A stretch of 64,000 nucleotides of DNA from NCBI GenBank assembly GCA_964017065.1, contig OZ024790.1, positions 6,375,422 through 6,439,421 of the forward strand, in the 5' to 3' direction. The notes under the pieces were generated by a model. The model was not told the DNA's origin. It was given only the letters and a program-made list of their open reading frames with translations, and did not search any database. Source of the DNA: Haliclona indistincta (Eukaryota > Porifera > Demospongiae > Haplosclerida > Chalinidae). Every line of letters starts with the position of its first letter. Positions within the stretch are counted from its first letter, which is position 1. The position numbers were made by a program, and so were the translations under genes. Positions 1 to 30,598 of the stretch are shown here, one piece after another.

Positions 1-514
1 GCACCTGTACGGCCCTAGAGAGAGAGAGGGGGGGATGAGAGAGAGAAAGAGAGAGAGGGGATGAGAGAGAGCAAGAGAGAAGGGAGGGGAGACAGAGAGA
101 ATGAGTGAGTAACTAGTTAAAAGACGCTAATCAGAACAACTCGGTATCACGTCAACAAGAAAACTGTTCGAATTAGTGAATTTGTTTGGACTAGTAGATA
201 ACATATAGATAACAACAAACTATGTTGATTATAGGCAGTAGCGGCTTGAGCTTATCCTTGTAGCCTTGGATTCACAAGCATGTAATGATTGACAATTACA
301 TGTACAACCGAATTTGTACATTCATTAGCGAGGGGTCTACTGTAGTACCTTTTTGCTTCCATCTGTTAGTAAGATTCCTTTCTTCTGCATGAGATTGTAC
401 ATGTGACGTTGAAGAGATGACATGTCACATTTGATCACGTACTCAACCTGAAGGGATGAGTATCGTATTACCAGCCCGGGGGCTTATTTGAGAGAGATTC
501 TATTTAGAGCACAC
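1..514 (-). other. Intron of the SMARCA4-like gene reaching the window edge
   Basis: After the exon ending in a GT donor at 513-514 no further coding exon of the remodeller is visible. The stretch holds AT-rich unique sequence and an impure GA-rich tract at about 20-105. I see no other gene here. Confidence 0.6.
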
Positions 515-5755
<5,241 letters not shown>

Positions 5756-5847
5756 TGCAGATCTCAACAACAACACGCGAGAGAATCACGGACGTGAACA
5801 GAAATGTTTCCGTATACTAGTCCGTGCACTAAAACCACGTGAGACAA
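5756..5847. promoter_or_regulatory. Compact bidirectional promoter
   Basis: Only 92 bp separate the two divergent start codons. The interval contains an E-box-type CCACGTGAG at about 5837. The plus-strand start codon lies in AAATGGCGGC, which matches the YY1 core plus flank (AAnATGGCGGC). A shared promoter is inferred from the spacing; no start-site data are available. Confidence 0.5.
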
Positions 5848-8113
5848 ATGGCGGCAAGTATCAATGACGTCACTTCAGCTATATCTCTCTCCCTAGCGCA
5901 AAGCAACAAGACTGCAGTACTCACCCAGCTACAAGAGATTCTTCAATGGATGAGCAACAAGGTGGCGGCCTCTTCATAAACATAACAGCTGCGTCATTCA
6001 AATATCACCCATAAACCCTTTTGACTGAGATGTCCATTTTGTGCACTAAAGGATACTACACGCATTGATGACTGCAGAGAAGTGCTCGAGATCCTAAAAA
6101 CACTAGTTCAACATCCACTGATAATATCATTCGGTTAGCTCAAAGCATCAACTAAAAACTATTTTAATCAACTTGTCATCATTGCAGACGATTGTCACAC
6201 TGTTCTGATGGAGTGCGTTTCTTGCCTCCCTATTCCGTCATCATGTGAAGATGCAGAGACTCAGCAAGCAGTGACATCAGTACTCACAGCACTGAAGGCA
6301 ACCATCACACCTCTATCAACAACTCACGAAGACCCCGACACAGTGAGTAGCCTAGAGTAGGTCTGGAATGCAGTCAACCACAGTGTAATATATTATAGCA
6401 GTGCTTAGCGCAGGCATTAGATGCATCTTGAGTATCTATTTTATATTGTACCACTATGTTATGTACAATACCTGGTACAGCGCAGTATTTTCTTAGATAT
6501 ACATGTAAGTGTGATATTTTTTTCTTTTTCCAGGTTATTTCATCTTTACTGACTACTATCAATGAAACAGATGAACAAGTATTGAGGTGAGATTTCATGA
6601 TTGAGCCTGTTTACGAGGTGTTCTGCATGTGCAGTCGTCCTGAACAAGCTGCTTCACTGCTGTACGATATATCAGAACACTGTGCTTCACTGGTATGGAT
6701 GAAGAATGCTCACCCATTGGTAGGCTGCTCGACATCTCTTTGATCACCCCTCCTCTTTTCGTCACTTGCAGATCGAGAAAATATTTTGCGCAGTGCTGAA
6801 ACTTCACGAGCGGTATGTAAATTTCTATCATAAATTTCCTTGATTTTTCTTAAAAGTAGCATCTCTCTGGTGTTTGGTGGAAGATCTCTGCTGTCAGAAA
6901 AATTTATGAGAACAGTCTCTTCTTACTTGAGTTCACCAGGTCAGTTGTCATCACATGACTTAAAGAATTGGTCATGTGAGCGTCATGTGACCTTGTACAG
7001 ATTGCCGATTGGAGTCGAGCATTGATTTGCTAGTAGCTCTTTACGAACTCAACCAACCGTGCTTCGAAGACAAGGTACAGCTGTCCTTAACCATTAGTTT
7101 ACTCATTGTCTTCTCTATAAAGTTGTTCTCTGCAGTAAACAATGCTCTTCATGCTGGGCAAGGTCATGAGCAAGGAGTCATACTCAACTCACAATTGGTA
7201 TGTGTGTTTTGTATTAGTTCTCTATTATGTGGATGTATTAATTTCTCTGAAGCCGCTTGTGTGCGCAAGAAGTCCTCAACTCTTTCATTTTGCACTGGAA
7301 TTTTTCAAGTGAGTGTTGAATACATGTACATACATGCACTATTATGGGCGTGTCACACACAGAGTGATGTGTGTTGAGTCTCACGGGAACACTGCCGTGC
7401 AAGAGCTGACACAGTCATTCGCTGAGCAGCTCAGAACAGCACTACAGACACTCAACAAACAAGTATGACCTTTGACCTTACTCTTACGCTCCTGTCTGAC
7501 GGGGTGCTGTTGTTTGTGTACATGTGGGTCTCGAGGCTGGTTCCGCAAGGGACACCCTCTGTTCGCAACGGCAGATACGACTACCCTTTGGTGGTTTCTC
7601 CAAACTGCTGAAGGCTCACATGGTATTCTTTCCTCTCTCTCTATAGCACCTTATTCACTCGTATTACCCAGTTCACCTTCGCACATTGGTCGAGCTCCTT
7701 TCAAAAGGTACATTAACCTTGCATCACTTGTTCTCTCTAATTTTGTGTCTTTCTCTCTCTGAATCTCTCCCTCCCTCCTCTCTCTCTCTCCCCCTCTCTC
7801 TCTCAGCTCCTACTCTCAGTAGTATTGTACATGTCAGTTCCCTCATCAGTAATGATTTATCATCTCAACTAGACAGGTGAGTGACTTCAATCAACACAGC
7901 AGTCACTGTTATATCTCTTGTAGTCGGCTTGACGTGTGGTTCACGCTGGTACAATACTCTCACTGGAAACACGCTGCTCTTCAGTATCTGGGTGGAGCTA
8001 AGACCACACTAACCACACCCACTGAGTACCCCAGTGCAGTCACTCAGCAAGAAAAGTGTAGATTATTACTGAAATACTATGATTGGGATTGGGTAAAATC
8101 TAGCGATAAGTAG
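5848..8113 (+). CDS. Unidentified multi-exon protein, possibly helical-repeat
   Basis: I do not recognise this protein. The likely start is ATG 5848 (MAASINDVTSAISLSLAQSN). Exon-like blocks with AG and GT borders follow: VLEILKTLVQHPLIISF (about 6081-6132), DCHTVLMECVSCLPIPSS to HEDPDT (6189-6341), VISSLLTTINETDEQVL (6535-6588), ASLLYDISEHCASL (about 6630-6692), IEKIFCAVLKLHER (6771-6813), FGGRSLLSEKFMRTVSSYL (about 6860-6941), LLVALYELNQPCFEDK (about 7005-7074), VQELTQSFAEQLRTALQTLN (about 7370-7462), APTLSSIVHVSSLISNDL (7807-7877). The last exon (7923-8113) ends KYYDWDWVKSSDK and stop. Content is Leu/Ala-rich and looks alpha-helical; no signal peptide or catalytic motif is visible. The junction of exons 1 and 2 does not join in frame with the obvious borders, so the model there is uncertain. 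Its 3' third is duplicated at 29683-30461. Confidence 0.6.
7741..7806. repeat. CT-rich intronic tract
   Basis: CT/CCT-rich run on the plus strand, which is the gene strand, ending in CTCTCTCTCAG directly before the APTLSSIVHV exon. It forms the pyrimidine tract. The duplicate copy at 30040-30155 is longer. Confidence 0.85.
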
Positions 8114-8250
8114 CACAGCTGTGTTGGTTTTTAAAATGTTGTTTTTAGCTGCCAAGCTGATACTCGCTTGTTACAGATCTGTGTTTCCTGGAGCAGGTCA
8201 AACCTGTTAGTGATATTGGTATAAACAGGTTAGACTGGTATACCATTAGC

Positions 8251-11200
8251 TCACCATTCACCGATGTGCTCTCTGAGAGCATGCGGTGTCCAGTTCTCAC
8301 TGGTTGAGAATACAACCACACCTCTGCTACTGACACACTCCCAGAGCTTTAGCAACCAGCCTGAAGAGGATGTGTGAGTGAGGGAGGAATCAGTGAAAAA
8401 TTGAATATTTTGCCCAATTACTTTTTGGCTGTGCAAGTCGGTCGATGAATTCAAAGAGTACCAAGTCATATCCATGGATCTCATTTGGTATCCATGTCAA
8501 CTAAAGTGAATCAGTACTCGTCTAGTTAGTTACCTACTAGCTAAGCTTACCTGTTTGAATGTTACTGAGTCCATACTGCTCCTACTAACACTATCTGGCA
8601 GCTGTATTGACCACTGTGTCTCTCCATTGCTAGCAGACCATACTACCTCATGTTGGCTTTGTAGCTGCTGTGCTGCATCGATCAACCGCCCAGAATAGTC
8701 AACACTGAGGACCTGTAGAGATTACTCAATCATTCTCTCACTCACTTACTCACCCATCCACTCGCTTATCCACTCACACAGGCAGTCCATAGTACAGCGC
8801 TTTGCAGGTAGGTTGTCAGAAGCAAGCAGACAGAGTCAAGTCAAGCTCGTGGTTTTGATATATCTACCACAAACAGGCAGTGCCAAACAGTGCATTATTG
8901 TGTAAACTTTATCAAACCACAAACTTGACTCTGTCTGCTTGCTTCTGACAACCTACATGCAAAGCGCTGTATTTATCTATGCTCAGTCACTCACTCACTC
9001 ACTCGTTCACTCACTCACTTGACTAAATACTTCAGACAGCATAAAGCTAGTGTATCCTCCTCCACACCCCAGTACAAGTGCTTTCTGATGATTGCTGGAT
9101 AATTCCTTCATTTCTGTGCAGAACTTTACCAAACCTCTACCATAGTCAATTTCCTGTAATATCGTTAAAACACTAATACTAGTATTGATAGTGTTTATTG
9201 CACCTCTCCCAGTTCTGTGGTAAGCATTTTCTTACAGATATCCAGTCTATCAAACTTGTCTTGCTGGTTCATAGTCTCTATCCAATTCTTCTCTGTCACT
9301 TGTGATGACGAAGTAACCGAGTTATCTTTTAAAAATCAAAAATTTATGAACATCTAACACCTCATATCTGACTGACCTGGTGTTCCTAGACCTAGAACAA
9401 AGACATCAGATCTGCACAGACGCACTGGAATGGGTCCCTGGGTGAGACTGCGTGCTACGCGGAACCCCATTTGCTGGAAGAAGTGTCGACGGAACCCGAC
9501 CCTGTAGAAACGCTGTCCCTGACCACCAGTGGACGCCCATGACCCTCCCTATACAAGCAGACAATGGTCAGAAGCAACAGGAAAGATAGGAATGCAAGCA
9601 CTGACCAACATCACAACATATAGACCAGTGAAGAACGGAGTAGAGAAGTCTTCGTAGAGGTAGTGTGCCTTGAAGCCCGGCAACCCATTTAATTGGTCCT
9701 CAGTGTACTCCCATACATTACCATAAGTATCATAGAAACCAAGATGGTTAGGAGGGTATTGGTTTACTGCCTGCAACAAGAGAGAGTGATTGTCTGATAT
9801 ATAAGGTAAGGTGCAGCTCTTACTGATGAGGACCCGTATGTTAAATTGTTATTTGCTTCAAATTTACCAGTGCAGAACGGATCACACTCAAATTCAGAGG
9901 TGACAGCCTATTATGGAAATCATGATAACTTGCTGAAGTTGTAGCTCTATACCTACCTCATCTCCTCTGATGCAGTGCATCTCAGCCTCAGTTGGTAGCC
10001 GATACTCTGGTCCCATCCACCTGCAGTATGCCTTGGCTTCATGGTAGTTCACATCAACCGGCCAATCAAATGGCATTTGAATCACATCAAAGATAGCACG
10101 ATACCTGAATCAGTACAAATGCTTAATAGGCAAAGTAATTCACAATTTTAACGGTTCAATTTGATTCACAGTTAGAAATGAGATTCATAATACAATTCCA
10201 ATGATATGCATTGCTATAAAGCTGCAGTTAACTTACTTGTACTTCGTTGTGCCGCTGTTCTTGTCACACGATGACAGAGTGCAGTGCGAGTAGCTAGCTA
10301 GAACACTGCCACAACCTGACTTGCACCCATCAGCACACACCCAGAAGGTAGGGTGCTTAGCTTGTCTTGATTGGCACCATCTCCATCCTGTAGCAAACCA
10401 CAGTCACACTAACATCTCTCTTTGTTTCTCTTTCTCTCACCTTCATCCGTCCATAGTTCTCTCTGATGATATCCTCCGCTTTCTACAAACTCCAGAAACT
10501 CTCCATTCGTCACTTTGTACTCACTAGCCTCAAATGTAGGAACACTGAGGGAGAGAAAGAGTGAACATACAGTGTTAGTTGATCTGAGATAACTCACTGC
10601 ATTACAGCAGTGCCGTATTCAAGGTCCCACCCAAATGTCGGGTGATCACGAGGTTTACCAAACTCAACAGTTCTCTCGCTCACAGCAATGAATGAATTTC
10701 TTCCTGCAGGTTTATCTGAACATACAAGCATGTGGTGCAGTACAGAAATTCACAGATGAAGCTTTAGCACTCAGACTCACCAGCTTCCACTGGAGCGTAT
10801 TTCCAATTAACCGGACGCTTAAGAAATTCCACGGGTAGTTGCCTCAGCAACACAGACGATGTCTCAAAATGAATTCTGCAACAAAATCATTTCATTTTCA
10901 AAATTAATTATCATTTCTCACCTCTCATGCTCAATACTCATAATCACGGCCCACTACAAAAATATAAAAACAATCGCTTATCTTCAAAAAATGGTATCTG
11001 CCTACCCAAGGATGATCTTGTGTGATCGGTAACTCAAGAGGAGCTGTCTCAATCACTCTGATAACCAGATCATAGACCTTGCGTCTGTATTCCATCACAT
11101 CCTGGACACTCGGCCACTTGAAGGCTCCGCCCAGCCGGTAGTTTTCCTGTGAGTGAGAGAGTCAAAACCTGAGTGATAAGGTGAATGCGTGCTTACCGTG

Positions 11201-11818
11201 TCGTCCCAAGACATCTCATTAACACCTGTTTCAAACAATTCTTCATAATGTCTATCAACTCTATTCTGAAAATTGCATTGATAATTTATTATTTATTGTG
11301 CACCACAGAATGAACATTGCACATTGATCTACATAATTATTGTGCTCTATGAAAATCTAGTAATTGTCTCGTTTACCTTAAGAAGGCCTGCTAGAAGCAT
11401 CTTGTTGATGTAAAGTGTTGCAGTGTGTGCTAGATAGAAGATCAGTGGTAGCCTGAGCCGATCAGGAGACCGATATAAGTACTCCTCATCTGTGGGCAGC
11501 AAGATGTCGCTAGTACACTCGCGCACAGTGCAACAACCTGCCCCACCTCTACTTCACTTGCAGAGGGTGCAGACGTGTCTGCACGCGAGCAATGTGCAGT
11601 TGTGCAGAGCATCATACTCACCAGTTATAGAAGAGAACAGCATTTCATAGAGCTTGTACGAGTTCTCGAAATACTCTCTGATCTCACTACATCAAGTAGT
11701 ACATTAAAACAGCGATTAATTATTAGTCAAAACTTTATTACTTTCGAGTGCTTTTCGCTAGATTGGGAGGTCGCAAGGAGACGATCGTTGATGCAAATCG
11801 CTTCTGCAGAAGGTCCAT
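8251..11818 (-). CDS. ovoA: OvoA copy A: 5-histidylcysteine sulfoxide synthase / methyltransferase
   Basis: OvoA joins cysteine to histidine with O2 and Fe(II), and its C-terminal domain methylates 5-thiohistidine, giving ovothiol. The start ATG is at 11818 (MDLLQKRFAST) and the stop at 8251 (...LREHIGEW). Exons read in order: DinB-like N-terminal helices (RLRLPLIFYLAHTATLYINK; WPSVQDVMEYRRKVYDLVIR), the HxxxH iron-ligand motif in SIEHERIHFETSS split by an intron near 10880-10920, then the FGE-sulfatase fold (YKVTNGEFLEFVESGGY; FDWPVDVNYHEAKAYCRWMG; YRLPTEAEMHCIRGDE; LGFYDTYGNVWEYTEDQLNG; GGSWASTGGQGQRFYRVGFR), then a Rossmann methyltransferase (KALVLGCGGGYTSFMLSEVF; VLSVDYSGRLIDAAQQL). All three expected domains are present and I see no disabling change. 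The gene converges on the unidentified gene, with about 137 bp between the stops. Confidence 0.93.
8793..8971. mobile_element. Hairpin MITE in OvoA-A intron
   Basis: Near-perfect inverted repeat with arms of about 50 nt starting TACAGCGCTTTGCA and ending TGCAAAGCGCTGTA. The TA borders suggest a Tc1/mariner-type MITE. The same element sits at the same place in copy B (31138-31318), so it inserted before the duplication. Confidence 0.75.
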
Positions 11819-11834
11819 AGTTCTTGGCGCAAAC

Positions 11835-12538
11835 CAGTGGCGGATCTAGGATTGAAGAAGGGGGGTTCTCAGTTCAATGGGCGCGCTTGCGCTCCCGGTT
11901 CAGAAACCCTGCCCATCTATTTAGATTTCTAGTTTTGCCGTCTCATGAGAGGGCTAGGGTTTCAATAATAATGATACTCATAGTTTGATAACTGGGTTTG
12001 ATGCAATGCAAGCAGTTCCGCATCTCATGATTACAACTGTCTATCTAGCTTCGATCACGGCGCAGAAGTTAGTGCTCCGGTGCACTCTGCCAATTATGAG
12101 TTGGTGTGGAGAAGGCGTTCGACGAGTCCGGACTGTATCGATGTTGTTGGCATCAGAGTATAACTTAGGTGGGTCATAACTATCACGATGAAACCTACTG
12201 CATTCATCAGAGGATACAGTCAATCCAGGGAAACTTTCTAGTAGGCATGTCAGACACAAAGGCTCCTCTATTTCACCAATAGACCGATGAAATTTAAGCA
12301 TTTTAGCTCTGACATCAGGCTGATCAAGAAGAGCAACTTCTGAATAAAACAATTGTCTTTCCCGACTCTCTTGCAAACGTTGCAGTCTATAGTATTTCTT
12401 AATGCGTTACCGAGAGTGTATGGCTAGTTTAGCAGTGGCACGATGACTCAAAATTAATTAGAAATTATTGCGGTCAGCTGTTCGCGCCCAAGGGGTCTAT
12501 ACTCCGCCACCACTACCAAATTTCTAGTTACGCCCCTG
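11835..12538. mobile_element. DNA transposon remnant with CAGTGGCG-type ends
   Basis: The left end reads CAGTGGCGGATCTAGG and the right end CTAGTTACGCCCCTG, an imperfect inverted pair of the kind common at the ends of small animal DNA transposons. No clear target duplication is visible. It begins only 17 bp upstream of the OvoA-A start codon and contains the Helitron-like ORF fragment at 12041-12376. Confidence 0.5.
12041..12376 (-). pseudogene. Helitron-type helicase protein fragment
   Basis: An open frame of 111 codons carries LCLTCLLESFPGL, then ECSRFHRDS and PPKLYSDANNID. This resembles the Cys-rich N-terminal region of animal Helitron proteins, which read C..C.ERFPG...C.RC..D...PKLYS..NNM. 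Several of the expected cysteines are missing and no Rep or helicase motif follows, so it is a relic. The call rests on motif memory only. Confidence 0.5.
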
Positions 12539-12576
12539 TATAAGATAATAAGAGGGAGAATATTATTATAATAGTC

Positions 12577-27060
<14,484 letters not shown>

Positions 27061-27084
<24 letters not shown>

Positions 27085-27225
27085 TAATGTACTTCATGTG
27101 GCCCCACGATACATACACCATGCAGTCATAATAATGTACTTCATGTGGCCCCACGATACATACACCATGCAGTCATAATAATGTACTGTATGAGGCCCCA
27201 CGATACATATACCATGCAGTCATAA
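27061..27225. repeat. 47-bp minisatellite overlapping the ABCC4-like stop codon
   Basis: About 3.5 units of 47 bp; the motif GATACATAYACCA recurs at 27061, 27108, 27155 and 27202. The first unit encodes the last residues (DTYTTES) and stop codon of the transporter; the others are 3' sequence. Confidence 0.9.
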
Positions 27226-27229
27226 AAAG

Positions 27230-28440
27230 AAAAGTGTAGGGATGGCACACGCAAAAGTAAAGCAACAAGGCTTGAAAGGGAAAGGAACAATTAAGATGGG
27301 ATAGTGCTTGCAAAAGTAAAGAAACATTACAAGACGGGATGGGGATTGCATGCACTTGCAGTGAGCCACGGCCCACGTGCACGCCTGCTTCGCTGACACG
27401 CCCACATGTATGTACATGTGAGATTTGAGCCACGCCCAGGGAACACACTGAAGTCCCAAGTATCCCTACAGGCTACATCAGCGGCTTGCTGCGACGACGT
27501 GCAACTGACACATGCGGAATCCTCTTCCTTTACCTTTTACAACCGTCAATTACTTAATTCATCGGACTGCGTCCTCCAAAACACAGATACCTCCAGCTTG
27601 TTTAAACCATAGATAATGTTTAAACGGCCGTCAACTACTTCATCGGACTGCGTCCTCCAAAACACAGATACCTCTAGTTATTTACAACTGTCAACTACTT
27701 CATCGGACTGCGTCCTCCAAAACACAGATACCTCTAGTTATTTACAACTGTCAACTACTTCATCGGACTGCGTCCTCCAAACACAGATACCTCTAGTTAT
27801 TTACAACTGTCAACTACTTCATTGGACTGCGTCCTCCAAAACACAGATACCTCTAGTTATTTACAACTGTCAACTACTTCATCGGACTGCGTCCTCCTTC
27901 AAGCCGCTGATGTAGGGATACTTGGGACTTTTACATTTGCAAGCATTATTCCATGTTCCTTCACTTTTGCAAGCATCATCCCATCTTGTTCCTTTACTTT
28001 TGCAAGCATCATCCCTACACTTTTTAGTTTTTTTTATTAAAACTTTTTTACTTTACTTGTTCCCTGCTTGTTCCTGTTACTTTTTTGATCACTATCAGTT
28101 TGAACTTATTAGTATTCTATAATATACTAGCTTTTATTTCATTTTTACAACTCTGTGAGGAGCAGTTACTAGTCTAGTAGATCAGAAGGTGCATAGAGAG
28201 TCAAGGAACATGGAATGTTATTATCGGCAATCACAAGAATAATGGGTTTAAATTAGTTAGAGAGGTTGAGATATGAGTTGACAACATAATATTTCTTAGC
28301 ACTGTAATGGATGAAGAAGAGACTAACACTAACAATTAACTCAGTGGAACACTATATGATGATCATGGCTGGAAGCCTATATAGTCCGTAGACTAGTCCC
28401 ATGCAGGCTTGCATGTTGATGTCGATATCACGATCACTCA
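27230..28440. mobile_element. Composite foldback element, family 2, copy 2
   Basis: Relative of 19700-20880 in the opposite orientation. It has the AAAGTGTAGGGATG arm, the core ATCCCTACA...CATCAGCGGCTTG at 27463-27487 (with a short internal insertion) and its inverse at 27901-27919. Between the cores lie about six to seven units of the 60-bp minisatellite. Sequence out to 28440 (ATGTTGATGTCGATATCACG) matches the inverse of 19810-19840. The remainder of the family end resumes at about 29475 after the insertion described separately. Confidence 0.7.
27540..27900. repeat. 60-bp minisatellite
   Basis: Tandem 60-nt units containing TTCATCGGACTGCGTCCTCC and ACACAGATACCTCTAG; one unit lacks a single base. 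The same unit occurs three times, inverted, at 20390-20545. Because 60 is a multiple of three it creates a repetitive open frame that I do not consider coding. Confidence 0.93.
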
Positions 28441-28961
28441 GGCCTGAGCTGATTATTCTTTTATTTTTTCCTATTATTCTTTTTAGAATTTCTCAATTTT
28501 TAATCCTATTATTCCCATGAGATAGACCTATTATTCTCAGATTATTCCTATGTTTTCAAAAATTAATGTGTTTGAAACACAATTACAATTTCATGTGAAT
28601 TGAATAACAACTAACTAATCATTCTTTTAAGTACAGCGGACAATATTGATTGTTTATAACACTAGTTTTAACTGAGATCTCTTCTCGGCAGGCACGACAA
28701 AATAACTCCTTATTAGAGACAGTTAAACATTCTTTAGCATACCGTGCATCCTCAGTTGACTCGATATTCAGGCGTGATTGATTTTGGATCGCTGTTAGGA
28801 TTGGAACCTTTGGCCCGCTTCTTTCCCTTGGGAGGCGGATTACGATCGATTGTCCGTTTCCTTGAAAGTTCAGAAGGCCTTGGAGGACGTAGCACGGTAA
28901 GAATACTAGGTCTGGTGCTGCAGCTTGCTTAGCAGCTGTTGGCGTTGCATTGTGGGTAGCA

Positions 28962-29474
28962 ACTAGCAACTACACGATTCTCTGATCCTGTTTGATCGTC
29001 TGATGATTCATCGTTTGCACTGGCTTCATCGTTTGCGGGGCTTCATCGTTTGCGGGGTGCTGTTGTTTGTGTGTAGCAACTGATTGGTCTATGGTAGAAG
29101 CTAGAAGCCTCTGTGCGTGCGCTTATTATGCCGGAATAATTTTGAGGTAATGAAAAGAATTTGAGAATATTCTCGAGTAATCGATCAAATTTTGATACGT
29201 CAAGCACGTGCGCTAAGTCAACGCGAATCACTATGGCAGCTAAAACTCTCTCAGAAGCAGCAATAATAGAAGAGTTGACCATGACTTCATTACCTCAAAA
29301 TTATTCCGGCATAATAAGCGCACGCACAGAGGCTTCTACAATGACCAATCAGTTGCTACACACAAACAACAGCACCCCGCAAACGATGAAGCCCCGCAAA
29401 CGATGAAGCCAGCTGCAAACGATGAATCATCAGACGATCAAACAGGATCAGAGAATCATGTAGTTGCTACCCAT
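28962..29474. mobile_element. Foldback element nested in family 2 copy 2
   Basis: Arms of about 190 nt (28962-29152 and 29282-29474) are inverted copies, for example CATCGTTTGCGGGG against CCCCGCAAACGATG and ATTATGCCGGAATAAT against its inverse. The spacer is about 130 nt. Sequence on either side (28440 and 29475) is contiguous in the family member at 19790-19810, supporting a later insertion of roughly 28440-29475. Confidence 0.7.
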
Positions 29475-29682
29475 GCACAATGACCAATGTCCAGTTGCAT
29501 GTCAACAGCACAGGGGTCCTATAGGTATAGCTTACGCCGCGTAGTGTAAGAAACTTTATATTCCACTGAAGCCATACTTCAAAGACACCGACAGGGTTAT
29601 AAACTGGATATAGTGGCACTGTGCGTTATAAATCCCTTTGATGTTTGATATAGTTCCCAGTGGTTTACAACACTTGTAGGTG

Positions 29683-30461
29683 TCAGTGTGTGTTGAGTCT
29701 CATGGGAACACTTTGGTGCAAGAGCTGACGCAGTCATTCGCTGAGCAGTTCACTACAGACTCTCAACAAACAAGTATGACCTTTGACCTTACTCTGTTAG
29801 TACACTCTTGTCTGACGGGGTGCTGTTGTTTGTGTACGTGTGGGTCATGAGGCTGGTTCCACAAGGTGACTACCCTTTGGTAGTTACTCCAAACTGCTGA
29901 GATCTAGAGCACACATGGTATTCTTTCCTCTCTCTATATATAGCACCTTATTCATGATCACTCGTATTACCCAATTCACCTTCGCACATTGGTCGAGCTC
30001 CTTTCAAAAGGTACATCAACCTTGTATCACTTGCTCTCTCTATACTTTTGTGTCTCTCGCTCTCTTTCTTTCTCTGGATCTCTCTCTCCCCCCTCCCTCG
30101 TCCCCTCTCTCTCCCCCCTCCCTCCCCTCTCTCTCTCCTCCCCCTCTCTTTCAGGTCCTGCTCTCAGTAGCATTGTACACGTCAGTTCCCTCATCAATAA
30201 TGATTTATCATCTCAACTAGACAGGTGAGTGACTTCAAGCAACACACCAGTCACTGTCGTATCTCTTGTAGTCGGCTTGGTGTGTGGTTCACGCTAGTAC
30301 AATACTCTCACTGGAAACACGCTGCTCTTCGGTACCTGGGTGGAGCTCAGACCACACTAACCACACCCACTGAGAACCTCAGTGCAGTCACTCAGCAGGA
30401 AAAGTGTAGATTATTACTGAAATACTATGATTGGGATTGGGTAAAATCTAGCGATAAATAG
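29683..30461 (+). pseudogene. Truncated duplicate of the 3' end of the unidentified gene
   Basis: Corresponds to 7363-8113. The first duplicated exon has lost about 8 nt after TQSFAEQ, shifting frame, and the following exon has a larger loss (about 27 nt after GTTCCACAAGG). The final exons (APYS-like block, SIVHVSSLINNDLSSQLD, and the terminal exon ending YYDWDWVKSSDK) remain open. No 5' exons or start are present, so it is a truncated copy carried along with OvoA-B. Confidence 0.8.
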
Positions 30462-30598
30462 CACAGCTGTGTTTGTTTTTAAAATGTTGTTTTTAGCTGC
30501 CAAGCTGATACTCGCTTGTTACAGATCTGTGTTTCCTGGAGCAGGTCAAACCTGTTAGTGATATTGGTATAAACAGGTTAAACTGGTATACCATTAGC

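Larger units (their letters stand above)
7363..11820. repeat. Segmental duplication, copy A
   Basis: This block is highly similar, introns included, to 29683-34118. It covers the 3' third of the unidentified gene and all of OvoA-A. Similarity stops about 6 nt upstream of the OvoA start codon. Confidence 0.9.

Noticed and set aside
10321..10527. Plus-strand frame beginning MHPSAHTQKVG and its copy at 32661
   Set aside because: Antisense shadow of an OvoA exon present in both duplicates.
27540..27900. CRISPR-like array
   Set aside because: Units are contiguous 60-nt repeats without unique spacers, in an animal genome.
27616..27915. Repetitive protein with a 20-residue unit
   Set aside because: Created by the 60-bp minisatellite, whose length is a multiple of three; it lies inside a foldback element and has no gene context.
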